Shown here piece by piece: positions 25,023 through 36,627 of a stretch of DNA of 64,000 bases. The stretch lies in assembly GCF_014633365.1 (NCBI RefSeq), contig NC_068347.1, positions 12,863,655 to 12,927,654 on the forward strand, given 5' to 3'. The notes beneath the pieces were generated by a model. The model made no database searches, was not told the origin of the DNA, and worked only from the letters and a program-made list of their open reading frames with translations. This stretch comes from Diospyros lotus. Its lineage: Eukaryota; Streptophyta; Magnoliopsida; Ericales; Ebenaceae. The position numbers and the translations under genes are program-made. Each line of letters begins with the position of its first letter. The stretch's first letter is position 1.

Positions 25023-26512
25023 ATGGGAGACGAAATTGTGGATCAAAGGAATGGGCAAGCTAGAGCTTTAAGGGATTATGCTATGCCCTCTATTCAAGGA
25101 ACACCCTCCAGCATCACCAGACCAAGCATAGGGGCAAATAATTTTGAGATTAAGCCAGTTATTATTCAAATGATTCAAATCTCTGTTTAGTTTAGTGGAT
25201 TATCGAACGATGACCCCAATGCTCACATAGCTAATTTTTTAGAGACTTGTGATACTTTTAAGCAAAATGGTGTCTCTAATGATGCGGTTAGACGTAGGCT
25301 ATTTCCTTTTTCATTAAGAGATAAAGCTAAGTATTGGTTGAACTCTTTGCTTGCAGGGTCCATTACAACTTGGGATGATTTGGCACAAAAATTTCTTAAT
25401 AAATTCTTTCCACCTACGAAAACTGCAAAGATGAGGAATGATATAACCAATTTCATGCAAGCAGACATGGAGAATTTATATGAAGCATGGGAGCGGTTTA
25501 AGGAGTTGTTAAGAAGATGTCCTCATCATGGGCTTCCAAAGTGGTTAGTGGTTCAAACATTTTATAATGGTTTAAATCATAACACCAGGATTACTATTGA
25601 TGCAGCTGCAGAAGGAGCTTTAATGGGAAAAGAGATTGATGAAGCTTATAACCTTCTTGAAGAGATGGCCAACAATAGCTATCAATGGTCATCTAAAAGA
25701 TCTATGCCAAGAAGAATAGCTGGAGTACATGAGATTGATGCGATAACAACATTGAATGCAAAGGTAGATAATCTTTTTAAGAAAATCGACCAGTTGAATA
25801 TTAACTCTATTAAATCTTGTGTGCAGGCTTGTGAGATTTGTGCGGGTCCTTATGTTACCCATGAGTGTCAAGCCGGGATATCTTTTATACCTCAACCATC
25901 TGAGCAAGTCAACTATGTGGCTAATCAAGGAGAAAGTCAATTTAATCCCAATGCAAACACTTATAATCTAGGATGGAGGAATCACCCCAACTTTTCATGG
26001 TCCAATAATCAGAATGTGTTGAAGCCTCCGATAGGATTCCAATAACAGGAAAAGAAGCCTTCATTGGAAGATTTAATGGCTACCATGGCTAAAACAACTT
26101 CAGATTATATGGCTAGGATAGACATTATGTTTCAAAATCAACAAGCTACCATCAGAAATCTAGAAATGCAAATTGGCTAAATAGCTAATATGGTCAACAA
26201 TAGAGCTCAAGGAATGCTACCAAGCACAACAAAAAATAATCCAAAAGAGTAGTGTAAAGTAATAAAGTTGAGGAGTGAAAAGCAAGTGGGGTAAGATGAA
26301 GAAGAAAAAGCTGAACCAGAAGAAGCTGGAAATTTTTTTTCAGAAACAGTCGATTGGGCCATCAAGGAAGGCGATCGAAATGCGACTGAATCAGAAAAGT
26401 TAAAATTTGAAGATCAGTGGTCGACTGAAACTACAAAGTGGATACCAAAGTGAAAAATAGTGCAAGAAGAAAAGAAGTAAAAAGAAGAGGAAGATGCAAG
26501 GTAGGTTGAAAA
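25023..26512 (+). pseudogene. gag: Athila gag (capsid) pseudogene
   Basis: The frame opens with MGDEIVDQRNG at 25023 and reads through a TAG at 25188-25190 into the retrotransposon gag domain: FLETCDTFKQNG, LFPFSLRDKAKYWLNSL, FLNKFFPPTKTAKMRNDI and ERFKELLRRCPHHGLPKW are visible. A TAA at 26043-26045 and further stops near 26178, 26251 and 26291 break the C-terminal part, which is rich in E and K. Gag forms the virus-like particle that packages the element RNA. The start was chosen as the first ATG after the PBS in the gag frame. It cannot make full-length protein. Confidence 0.85.
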
Positions 26513-27528
26513 TATGAAGAAATATGTTCCCTTTCCTCAGAGATTGCAAAAGCAAAATGAAGATAAGAATTTTCTCAAATTTCTTGATGTGTTTAAAAAA
26601 TTGCATATTAACATTTCTTTTACAGATGCATTGGCTCAAATGCCAAGTTATGCAAAGTTCTTGAAGGAAATTCTATCAAAGAAAATGCGACTAGATGAGA
26701 ATGAAACAGTGATGCTTACTGAGGAGTGTAGTGTCATTATCCAAAACAAGATGCCTCAGAAATTGAAAGATCCAAGGAGTTTTACTATACCATGCATTAT
26801 TGGAAATTGTGAATTTAATAAAGTTCTTTGTGATCTAGGTGCTAACATAAATTTGATGCCATATTCTTTGTTTTTAAAAGCTAGGCCTTGGTGAAATTAA
26901 GCATACTTCTGTTTCCTTGCAACTTGCTGATAGGTCCATTAAGCATCCCATAGGAATGATAGAAGATGTCCTTGTTAAAGTTGCTAAATTTATTTTTCTT
27001 GTGGATTTTATTGTGCTTGAAATGGAAGAGGATAGGGAAATACCATTGATTTTAGGAAGACGATTCCTTGCAACAGGTAGAGCTTTAATTAATCTTGAAC
27101 AAGGTAAGTTAACTTTGAGAATAGGGTCTAAAGAGGTGAATTTTAATGTTTTTTAGGCTTCTAAAGGATTGAATGATGATGACTCTTGTTTAAGAATTGA
27201 TGTTCTTGATCATTGTGTTGATGAATATGTTGATAGTTTGCATGAGCCATTAGATGAAAAACTACTGGCTATAGAAAGTGGTGACATGCAGGAACTGGAA
27301 CATGCACAAAACACTATTATAAAGCCCAATGGAATTGATCAGTACAATGGAGATGAAAAGAAGGCTTTTGAGCAACTAAGGAAAGAATCTCGACCTTCTA
27401 TTGAGATACCTCCTAAGCTTGAATTAAAACCGTTACCATCACATTTGAGGTATGTATTCCTAGGTAAGTCTTCTACTCTTCATGTTATTATTTCTGCACA
27501 TTTGATAAAAGAAGAGGAAGAATAACTT
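26513..27528 (+). pseudogene. pro: Athila protease region pseudogene
   Basis: The frame from 26514 carries the Athila-type block KYVPFPQRLQKQ and then an aspartic protease core with DLGANINLMPYSLF, where DLGA takes the place of the usual D-S/T-G-A. A frameshift near 26890 moves the flap and C-terminal part (RSIKHPIGMIEDV, IPLILGRRFLATGRALI) into the frame starting at 26917. A TAG at 27154-27156 precedes the linker to RT. The protease normally cleaves the Gag-Pol polyprotein. Broken, not expressed as one protein. Confidence 0.8.
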
Positions 27529-28721
27529 TTGAATGTATTAAGAAGGCATATTAGAGCTTTAAGTTGGTCCATTGCGGATATAAAAGGTATTAGTCCTTCA
27601 TTTTGCATGCATAAGATCTTAATGGAAGATAATTTTAAGCCATCTATTGAACATCAAAGAAGATTAAATTCGAACATGCAAGAAGTTGTTAGGGCTGAAA
27701 TTATTAAATGGCTCGATGCTGGAATTATCTATCCTATTTTTGATAGCAGTTGGGTGAGTCCAATTCAAGTAGTACCGAAGAAGGGAGGAATGACTGTGGT
27801 TAAAAATGACAACAATGAATTGATTCCTACTAGAACAGTCACAGGGTGGCGTCTTTGCATTGATTATAGAAAGTTAAATAACGCCACTAGAAAAGATCAC
27901 TTTCCTCTGCCTTTTATTGATCAAATGCTTGAAAGACTTGCTGGAAATAAATTTTATTGCTTCTTAGATGGATATTCTGGTTATACATAAATTCCTATTG
28001 CACTTGAAGACCAAGAAAAGACTACTTTTACATGTCCATATGGCACTTTTGCTTTTAGGAGAATGCCATTTGGTTTGTGTAATGCACCTGCTACTTTTCA
28101 GCGGTGTATGATGGCAATTTTCCATGATATGATTGAAAATTTTATTGAAGTCTTTATGTATGATTTTTTAGTCTTTGGTGTTTCTTTTGATAAGTGTTTG
28201 TCTAATCTCTCTCGAGTTTTGTAGCGATGTGAAGACACTAATTTAGTGTTAAATTGGGAAAAGTGTCATTTTATGGTGCAGGAAGGAATTGTGTTGGGTC
28301 ATAAAATTTTCGAAAGAGGAATTGAGGTGGATAGAGCAAAAGTTGAAGTAATGGAAAAATTACCACCTCCGACCACAATTAAAGAAGTGAGAAGTTTCTT
28401 GGGGCATGCAGGGTTCTACAGAAGATTTATAAGAGAATTCTCTAAAATCACTACGCCTCTTTGTAATTTGTTGATTAAAGATATACCATTTGAATTTACT
28501 AATGAGTGCTTATTTGCTTTTAATAGGATAAAGGAAGAATTGACTTCAGCACCTATCATGACTTCACCTGATTGGACACTTCCTTTTGAATTGATGTACG
28601 ATGCTAGTGATTATGTAGTTGGAGCCGTATTGGGGCAAAGAAAAGATAAGAAATTGCATGTCATATATTATGCTAGCAGGACCTATAATGATGCGCAATT
28701 GAATTATGTCACCACTAAAAA
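27529..28721 (+). pseudogene. pol: Athila reverse transcriptase and start of RNase H, pseudogene
   Basis: RT blocks are in order: WVSPIQVVPKKGG, TGWRLCIDYRKLN, DHFPLPFIDQMLERLAG, FLDGYSGY, FTCPYGTFAFRRMPFGL and NAPATFQRCM. The catalytic box reads FMYDF, so an Asp is replaced by Tyr, and stops at about 27988 and 28222 interrupt the frame. RNase H starts at about 28580 (LMYDASDYVVGAVLGQ) and is cut at 28721 by a solo LTR; it resumes at 31139. RT copies the RNA into cDNA in the particle. It is inactive on three separate counts: stops, catalytic residue and insertion. Confidence 0.85.
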
Positions 28722-31133
28722 TGTAACACCCCGTCTCGCCAGGCGTGTTACTATAAGGGTATTCCCGGGATTTCTTTTTTTTTTTCTCTTTAAGTTACAC
28801 ACGCGCGGTATTTCAAGAACAATCTTCACATGTAGAAACAAAACCCCGCGAACCCCAGTCTTGCCCGTTTAACTATCAAGATCAATAATCTTAAACTAAA
28901 CGAGTCTTAATACAACGCAGCGGATACACTAATACCAAAACACCATAGTTCTTACATTGTATTTCCATAGCAAAATACGTAATACAGATCAAATGATAAA
29001 ATTGCTATTATACAACTGTTCATTTACAACCTGAAATGCATATTAAATCGCCAAACGTTACAACGACTTAACAAACTAAGCACCATTGGCCCTCAACCGG
29101 CCACATCCTTGCCCCCGCAGCAGTTCCTGGCTGGAACATTAAACGTTCCAGGGGCATAGCCCAAGTTAGATGATAAACATCTAAGTGACGACATAAAACA
29201 GTTCATACAATGCATGAGAGACACACGAGCATGGCATACTCAGTCAAATGTAAATATGCAAGACACGTCTAACTCGAGATATCACCTTGACATACTTAAT
29301 CCCTCGAATGCCCCACTGTAACACCCGTTCACCTGGTCTAATGTTAATCCCTCGAGTGCACCGTCGTGACACCCGTTCACCTAGTTTAACATTGTTCCAT
29401 CGAGTGCCCCAGTGTGACACCCGTTCACCTGGATTAACATTGTCCCAACCTCAAGTAGACCCCATCCCGCCCCATACGGACCCAACGATGCAATTAAATG
29501 ATATGAAAATTTACACGCCATGCACCAACATTTTAAAATAAAACAGTTATTGCAATGTAGCAAATATCGACATAATGATTATAAGCAAAAGCCTTGTAAA
29601 ACAATCTATGTCTAGGAGGGTATAACCGCTCACTAGAACCCACCACAAGCACCTAAAAACACTTCCAAGACAAGGAAAAGTTGGAATCAAACCACTCACC
29701 TTGAATGTATTAAGATCGCCTCGATCCTCATGTAGCGCCTCGGTTTGCGTGCCAAATCCCAAATGTTTGAACTTATACTCAACCTCAAGCCATAATACTT
29801 CCTAAACACCATATTTAATTAAGGAAGCATTAAAATCCATTTTCCTCAATTTTCCATAATTTTCTCTATTTTCTCCCAACTTTCTCTTCGTTAATTCTAA
29901 AATAATTATTTCTTCAACTATTTTCCGAAATATTTCAACACAATAATTCCTAGAATAATTAAATAAAAATATTGGAATTAAAATTACCAAAATAGCCCTT
30001 CGCACGCGCTCTCACGCGCCCTGCGCGTGGAGGCTGGCGCGTGCAGCTACGCGCGTCGTCTTCTTTCTCAAGACCCGCCGGCGACGACCCCTCCGATGAC
30101 CGATCTGAGCACACCCCCTTCAAGCCCTCGGTGAGTCGATCCCAACGGCACCATTTTTAGGCCGAAAGCTCGCCGGAAAATGGCCCAAACGGCCAGTTGC
30201 AGGTCCGGCGAGGCGGACCGCCTCGCTTCTCCGAACAGCCTCCAAACCTTGACGAAAATGCTGCAAATGCTCCAGAACCCTTCTAATCGATGTAAGGAGC
30301 AAAAGCCCCTTAACCACTCCCTTCGATTTGCTCCCCATCGCGAGAAATTTGAATGTTAATTTTCGGCCAAAACCTAGGTTTTTATAGCGAACCTCCGGCC
30401 CATTTCCGGCCAATCAGCGATCGAGGCTTGGCTTACAAGCTTCCTAGCGTCGAATACTACCTCCCTCGAACCACCCTCGGCCGTCCCATCGCCTGAAACG
30501 ACCTCCACGTGCGGCGGAAGGCGGCGGCCGAAATCCTTCTTGCGTTCACACTGTGCAGCTTTTGTTAATTTGCACTTTAGCCCCCCTGATTTCATCAATT
30601 CTCAATTTGGCCCCTTCCTTAACACTCCTAATAAATCCAATTATATCACCATGTCCCGCAAGTTTAGTACATCTCATTAGACCCTCGAAACTCCTGAAAA
30701 ATTATCGTTTTGACCTCCTTCGGGTAAAATTTGAAAATTGCACTTAGGCCCGATTGGTCAAATTGACTTTAAATCCATTTGATTCAACTCGAAATTGCTT
30801 AAGGGTTGTTCTACACATTAAATAGTAGTCCTTGACGCGCTCCGTTGATCTTCTAGACGTTTCCTACGTCGATTTGGTTTTCTCAGCCCGATCGACAGCT
30901 GTACCGAAAACTGTTCCCGATCCCACTTCTTTCATCACTAAAAATCATAATTCGAATCACTTGTCGATACTGTACAATTTTATTTAGCTATCTAAGGTCC
31001 GGGTTACTCCCTCCGACTGATTTGATCGTCTAAAACTGCGTTAATGTGCCATATAGCCTTATTCTTTTGCTAATTCCAATTATACCCTTCCTTAAAAATC
31101 ATTTATACTCTTAATAACTTCCTGGGTATTACA
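28722..31133 (-). mobile_element. Solo LTR inserted in Athila RNase H
   Basis: A 2412-bp LTR beginning TGTAACACCCCGTCTCG and ending CTGGGTATTACA, with target duplication aaaaa (28717-28721 and 31134-31138). The Athila RNase H frame is split exactly at these points. It shares 29460-29525 with the element E LTR at 10040-10140. It has three ACACCCGTTCACCTRG units at about 29320-29450, a hairpin TTAGATGATAAACATCTAA near 29165, a minus-strand TATA (GCTATAAAAACC) near 30378 and GC-rich sequence at about 30000-30550. Confidence 0.9.
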
Positions 31134-31138
31134 AAAAA

Positions 31139-32660
31139 TGAGTTGTTAGCTATTGTTTTCGCTTTTGATAAATTTAGATCATATCTTATTGGAGCTAAAA
31201 CAATAGTATGATCATTCTACAATTAAATATTTGTTAGCAAAGAAAGATGCTAAACCAAGGTTGATTAGATGGATTTTATTATTGCAGGAATTTGACTTGG
31301 AAATTAAAGATAAAAAGGGAGCTGAAAATTTGGTAGCTGACCATTTGTCAAGACTTAAAAAGGAGAACGCTCATGAAGAGGAAAGTCTACCCATCAACTA
31401 ATCCTTCCCCGATGAACAATTGTATGCACTTCTGATTTCATCATCGCCATGGTATGTTGATTATGTGAATTATTTAGCAAGTGGTATTGTTCCTCATGAT
31501 CTAACTTATCAACAGAAAAAGAAATTATTTTCTGAAGTGAAAAATTATTTTTGGGACGATCCATACTTGTTTAAATATTACTCTGATCAACTTATTAGAA
31601 GATGTGTGAATGAAGATGAGGTTGTTAGTGTGCTTACCCATTGTCATTCTTTAGAAACAGGAGGTCACTTTGGACCCTCCAAAACTGCAGCTAAGGTGCT
31701 TCAAAGTGGTTTTTATTGGCTCACCGTATTTAAAGATGCATATTCATTTGTTCATTCATGTGATAGGTGCTAAAGAACAGATAATGTGTCTCGTAGAAAT
31801 GAAATGCCTTTAACTAACATTTTAGAAGTTGAGTTATTTGATGTTTGGGGTATTGACTTTATGGGACCTTTTCCTTCTTCATTTAAAAGCCAATACATTC
31901 TTGTCGCTGTTGATTATGTTTCTAAATGGGTAGAAGCAGTTGCACTTCCTTCAAATGATTCTAAAAGTGTGATTAAGTTTTTTAAGAAGAATATCTTCTC
32001 TCGTTTTGGAGTTCCTAGGGCAATTATAAGTGATGGAGGTAAACATTTTTGTAATCGCTTATTAGATTCTTTACTAGCCAGATATGGGGTTACCCACAAG
32101 GTTGCTACACCGTACCATCCTCAAACTAGTGGCCAGGTAGAGATTTCTAACAGAGAAATTAAGAGCATATTGGAGAAAACAGTGAATACCTCTAGAAAAG
32201 ACTGGTCTCATAAATTGGATGATGCATTATGGGCATATAGGACTGCATTTAAAACACCTATTGGTATGTCCCCTTAACGTCTAGTTTATGGAAAAAACAT
32301 GTCCCTTACCTGTGGAATTAGAGCATAAAGCATATTGGGATATTAAATTCTTGAATTTTGATATGAATGCTTGCGGTAAAAAAAGATTGTTGCAACTGAA
32401 TGAGATGGATGAGTTCAGATTGAATGCTTATGAGAATGCTAGGATTTATAAGGAGAGAACTAAGCAATGGCATGATAAACATATTGTAAAGCGTGATTTT
32501 CAAATTGGTCAAATGGTGTTATTATATAATTCTCGTTTGAGATTGTTTCTAGGAAAATTAAAATCACGATGGTCAGGCCCTTTTACTATCAGCCAAATTT
32601 TTCCTCATGGTGGAATTGAAGTTCAACGTGGTGATAAAGTTTTCAAGGTTTATGGATAGC
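31139..32660 (+). pseudogene. pol: Athila RNase H end and integrase, pseudogene
   Basis: After the solo LTR, RNase H continues (ELLAIVFAFDKFRSYLIG, then [16 protein letters not shown] and [11 protein letters not shown]), with a TGA near 31209 just before its DHS box. Integrase follows: the HHCC zinc domain at 31640-31773 (HCHSLETGGHFGPSKT ... SCDRC), and the DDE core with [17 protein letters not shown] and [13 protein letters not shown]. Stops at 31398, 31771 and 32275, plus a frame change before the 32288-32659 part (KSRWSGPFTISQIFPHG), show decay. Integrase inserts the cDNA into the chromosome. All integrase catalytic residues remain readable although the frame is broken. Confidence 0.85.
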
Positions 32661-32966
32661 GCTTGAAGCCATACATCAATGGAAGTCTAATTCCACAAAA
32701 GACTTCCATCCAACTCACTTGAAGACCAAAGCTCCAAAAGTTTGAAAGTAGGAGACAAGAAGAATTTTTGTGGGCATTCTTTTTCGCATTTCAGGGGAGT
32801 ATTTCTTTCATGTTCTTTTGCTTCACATTGAGGAAAATGTGTTAAATAAGTTTGGGGGGGTAAAAATTATTGATTGTTGTGCTTTTTTTGTTATATATGT
32901 GTGTGCTTAATGTGAAGATTTTGGTGGAACTTATATCAAGTGCACATTTGGCCAACCCCAAGCCTA

Positions 32967-33007
<41 letters not shown>

Positions 33008-33763
33008 AAGATAAAATAAACAAAACTTGTTATTTGGAATCATGATTTGCATTTGGGTTCTTTATTGTGTTTAACATTGAGTCTTTGATTTGGAATGAAC
33101 AATATCTTATAAAGCAATATCAAGCATACTTGGTTTTTATGATCGTTGAAATACATGTTCTTTGCAAAGTCATGTAAGTTGTGTGACTAGGCATGAAAGA
33201 TAAATGCAATGTTTTTCTTGTGATTGTTCCCTTTGAGCTAGGCCTAAACAGGGTTTAAGTAAGTAGGGAGAATAATGTTGAACGAGATGGAGTATAAAAT
33301 GTACTCGTTCGACAATTCAAAAAAAAAAAAGAATGAAAAAGCGAGATGGAGCATAAAATGCACTCGTTCAACAGTTAAAAAAATATGAGATGGAGCATAA
33401 AATGCACTCGTTAAATATATATATATATATATTAAAAAAAAGAAACCCCTAATTTGCTACCTTTGTTTGTAGTAGTGAGAAGGGATGGTTACAATAATGA
33501 GTGTTGCATTATTCGATTGTGCTGGCTACATGAAAAAACATGACTGAGTTTAGAATTTTATATGAATTCTTAAGCTAGGAAATGTGAGTATGCTCAATTT
33601 CTCTTTATTTGTTACTGTTGCATTCTCGATTGAGGATTTACATGTGGACATAACAAAAGGCTTTGAATGTGATGAATAATTCCAAATACATGTTTTGTTC
33701 TTTTGAGTATGGAATTTCTCTACTTTGCTTGACGACAAGCAAAAGGTTAAGTATGGGAGTATT
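32660..33763 (+). other. Athila non-coding tail and polypurine tract
   Basis: No ORF of note. It contains a (TAA)n run at about 32968-33004, three copies of a GAGATGGAGYATAAAATGYACTCG unit (about 33286, 33342, 33388) and an (AT)n run at 33413-33431. The purine-rich TAAGTATGGGAGT (33748-33760) just before the 3' LTR is the polypurine tract. An earlier purine run at about 32850 may be a second tract. An env-like ORF, present in some Athila elements, is missing. Confidence 0.7.
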
Positions 33764-34631
33764 TGATAGGGCTTAATTGTATGCATATTTTTATCTATTT
33801 TTCATCTTAACCTTGTGTGATTTTTCCTACATATAATGTGTGATTATATGGATTTTACATCATTTTAATCTCTTTTTGTAGGAATTCAACAAATGATATT
33901 ATTTCGAAGATTTGGGTGTGAAAAGAAAAGAAAAAAAATATTATAAAGTTAATTTCAAAATTAATATTTTAATATAAATAATAATAAATAAATATTTTAA
34001 TAATAATAATTATTATTATAATATAATCAAAGTTATTATAATTAGTAGTATATTAGATATTAGATATTATACTATAAATTAAATTATAATATTTATAATA
34101 TATATGTATTATATTATATATTTATATTATTTATTTATATATAATATGGTGGCAATGGCGTGAGATTGAAAAATTTGGACTAGGGTTGCTGCATTCATCT
34201 TATATACATATATATATAATAAAAGGCACTTGGAGAAAGGAATGAAGGTAGCGGTCGTGCATACTCTATATAGATAAAGAGATCAAAAGAGAGGCATGGA
34301 ATGCTAGGAGGAGACTTTGGGTGGCAGCGGACGCAAGGAGTGAGAACAAGGCATTGAAAAGGAGAAATTGAGAAGCCAGGCGCATGGAATAGAAGAAGGC
34401 AGATACAAGACCGTTGGAGCAGAAAGCACCCAGATCTGTTTTAGATCTGGGCAGGGAGCTTCATATTTTTCTTTTTCTTCCTTGTTTAATTAATTTTTTT
34501 TATGCTCCCACTGTTATTTTAGATTTTAATTAATTCTATTATGAACTAATTTTATTTAACTAGGGTTTGAGATAAAACTTGTTATGAATTATTAATTTTT
34601 ATTGATTGGGTTTTCTATCATGATTTCAAAT
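33764..34631 (+). repeat. Athila 3' LTR, truncated by element C
   Basis: Starts TGATAGGGCTTAATT and follows the 5' LTR closely until about 34630, where the Tat LTR terminus begins. About 560 bases of the LTR are missing and should lie to the right of the window. It lacks the 2.1-kb copia-like insertion, so it gives the empty site for that event. Confidence 0.88.
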
Positions 34632-34749
34632 TGTTGTTGCCAAAATACAACAATCTATTTTTAATTGAGGAGAGACACAAGAGTCTTGGGAGTCGTGCAT
34701 TTACTGATGAGAATCTTGATGAGTAACTGGATCAGGTAGGTCTAGTGGG

Positions 34750-35320
34750 CTGATGATCAGGTGGCCCAAGATGAACGAGTGACCTGAGGATGACGAGTGG
34801 CCTCGGATGAACGAGTTACCTGAGGATGATGAGTGGCCTCGGATGAACGAGTGACCTGAGGATGACAAGTGGCCTTGGAAGAATGAGTGACCTGAGGATG
34901 ACGAGTGGCCTCAGATGACAAGTGACCTGAGGATGACGAGTGGCCGTGACCGAGTGACCTGAGGGCGACGAGTGGCCATGACCGAGTGACCAGAGGGTGA
35001 CGAGTGGCCTTGATGACCGAGTAGCCTTGGTGACCGAGTGGCCTGAGGGCGACGAGTGGCCTAGATGACCGAGTGGCCTGGGTGACCGAGTGACCTGAGG
35101 GCGACGAGTGGCCGTGACCGAGTGACCTGAGGGCGACGAGTGGCCTTGATGACCGAGTGGCCTTGGTGACCGAGTGGCCTAGATGACCAAGTGGCCTGGG
35201 TGACTGAGTGACCTGAGGGCGACAAGTGGCCGTGACCGAGTGACCTGAGGGCGACGAGTGGCCTTGATGATGAGTGCCCTTGATGACCGAGTGCCCTTGG
35301 TGACCGAGTGGCCTACAAAA
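34750..35320 (-). repeat. U5 tandem array of CGAGTGACC/GACGAGTGGCC units
   Basis: About 20 to 25 short units, alternating GACCGAGTGACCTGAGG and GCGACGAGTGGCC, with higher-order units of about 60-110 bp. The same theme in C2 is an 18-bp CCGAGTGACCCTTGATAA unit, so the array has been re-amplified separately in each copy. The unit lacks minus-strand stops in one frame, which gives a 190-residue spurious-looking ORF at 34757-35329. Confidence 0.85.
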
Positions 35321-35579
35321 CGAGAGCACCGTTAGGACGCGGGTGGGGGTCCCCGCGCAAACCCTCTGATGCTTAAGTCAGAATCTCGAGAGAAAATGAG
35401 AAAAGTATACTTTGATTACTCAAAATTGCGTACCTCGGAATGAAGGTGGGGTCTCATATTTATAGTGGAGGAGAAAGAGAGGCCTCGCGGTTTTCTCGGC
35501 GAAAATCTCGCGGCCCATTACGGAAATTTCGCAATGCTGATCGTCTGGCGAGAGGGGGGGATTCGGCTGGATTGACAAT

Positions 35580-35940
35580 CCAGAAGGGTCACTCGGTCAT
35601 GCCGAGTGACCTCTACTCGGTTAGGCCGAGTTTGGGGAGGGATCACTCGGTATGACCGAGTGACCCTCTCCACTCGGTAGGGCCGAGTGGGGGCGAAAAC
35701 CACTCGGCAACCGAGTGGTCTTAGCCACTCGGCCCAGCCGAGTGGTCTCAGCCACTCGGACCGACCGTGTGGTCTTTACCACTCTGTTGCTCCGAGTGGT
35801 CTTAGCCACTCAGCCCAGCTGAGTGGTCTCAGCCACTCGGCCCAGTCGAGTGGTCTCAGCCACTCGGACCGACTGAGTGGTCTTTAGCACTCGGTTGCTC
35901 CGAGCGGTCTTAGCCACTCGGCTCGGCCGAGCGGGTCTTC
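35580..35940. repeat. U3 array of ACTCGG...CCGAGT inverted motifs
   Basis: About ten head-to-head pairs of CCACTCGG and CCGAGTGG separated by 2-8 bases, spaced about 30 bp apart at 35700-35930. It lies upstream of the minus-strand TATA box, where transcription-factor sites of an LTR promoter would be. Confidence 0.85.
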
Positions 35941-36019
35941 CTCGGCTCTTGACTTTGATTTATCTCCTATTGGGGCCCACACTTGATCATAGATCCATTT
36001 CGTCCTCCCAGGTACATCA

Positions 36020-36039
36020 ATTACTCCCTGCTTTTTTAG
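36020..36039 (-). other. Polypurine tract of element C
   Basis: The minus strand reads AAAAAAGCAGGGAG just before the LTR start. The C2 copy has AAAAGAGCAGGGAG in the same place. It primes plus-strand DNA synthesis and fixes the LTR boundary. Confidence 0.8.
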
Positions 36040-36190
36040 CTGATGAGTCGGGTAAAAGAGCATACGATCCCGGGAAATATTAGCGTCGCTTTTGCCACAT
36101 TTTGCTTATCCCTCGGGAGATCATTTTTGCACATTTGGTCTTCATTTTCTGTATTTGCTCCACAGCTTTCGACATTTTTGCCTTTTGAGC

Positions 36191-36202
36191 TCCTATAAGT
36201 AG
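36191..36202 (+). promoter_or_regulatory. TATA-like box for the antisense ORF
   Basis: CCTATAAGTAGGG on the plus strand lies about 430 bp before the ORF start at 36628 and faces away from the LTR. C2 has CCTATAAATAGGG at the same distance from its LTR (about 18685), so the site is conserved between copies. Promoter activity is an inference. Confidence 0.5.
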
Positions 36203-36327
36203 GGCTTCCACTCTTCATTTAATTCTCACAAGGATCAGCTGAGGTGCTCCAAAACTCAAGTTCCCTCAGGTCTCGACGCATTTTCTAGGCCATGTCTTCA
36301 TTTTCAGCATTTGGGGGAGCTCTCACT

Positions 36328-36460
36328 GGGCCACTCGGTCATGACCGAGTGGCCATGACGTGCAACTAGTACCACTCGGTCATGACTGAGTGGTCGTGAT
36401 TTTAGCCGAGGCCACTCGGTCATAACCGAGTGGCCACCCACTCGGTCATGACCGAGTGGT
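36328..36460. repeat. Cluster of four 18-bp palindromes
   Basis: ACTCGGTCATGACCGAGT is perfect at about 36333 and 36441, and has one change at about 36373 and 36414. It lies between the plus-strand TATA box and the antisense ORF. The same motif occurs in the LTR U3 of all three Tat copies in this window. Confidence 0.85.
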
Positions 36461-36627
36461 TCTAGTGCCCCGGTGCCCTTTAAACGGCTTGAAATGCTTA
36501 TCTCGGCCTTCGGTTGCTCCTTCTTTGCCTTGTACTGATTTTCTTTGTGTTTATGTGCAGGTGCTTTGCTTGTCGTGATCGTCCGCTTTTCCTAACGTAA
36601 CAAGGTAACGACTTTGATCCTTTTAAC

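Larger units (their letters stand above)
21214..34631 (+). mobile_element. Athila-lineage Ty3/gypsy retrotransposon, decayed, 3' LTR interrupted
   Basis: Order on the plus strand: 5' LTR (21214-24752, containing a solo LTR), tRNA-Asp-type PBS, gag, protease, RT, RNase H (split by a solo LTR), integrase, non-coding tail, PPT, 3' LTR broken at 34631 by element C. The gag and pol residues and the PBS fit Athila. No env-like ORF is present between integrase and 3' LTR (about 1.1 kb). There are many stops and at least one frameshift, so it is not autonomous. It interrupts LTR G on the left; the right flank lies outside the window. Confidence 0.88.
34632..36019 (-). repeat. 3' LTR of element C (1388 bp)
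   Basis: Plus-strand ends are TGTTGTTGCC and GGTACATCA; the minus strand begins TGATGTACC next to a polypurine tract. From its 5' side: U3 with dense CCACTCGG/CCGAGTGG motifs, TATA (CTATAAATATGAG, minus, about 35455-35467), the conserved block about 35340-35370, and U5 with a tandem array. Same architecture as 17806-18510 and 6807-7576. A 190-residue open frame on the minus strand of the U5 array is made of repeats and is probably not a gene. Confidence 0.85.

Noticed and set aside
32660..33763. Athila env-like gene
   Set aside because: Only about 1.1 kb of AT-rich sequence with repeats and no frame above 80 codons; no membrane protein can be supported.
34750..35320. CRISPR-like array
   Set aside because: Repeats are contiguous, variable and without unique spacers, and lie inside a plant LTR.
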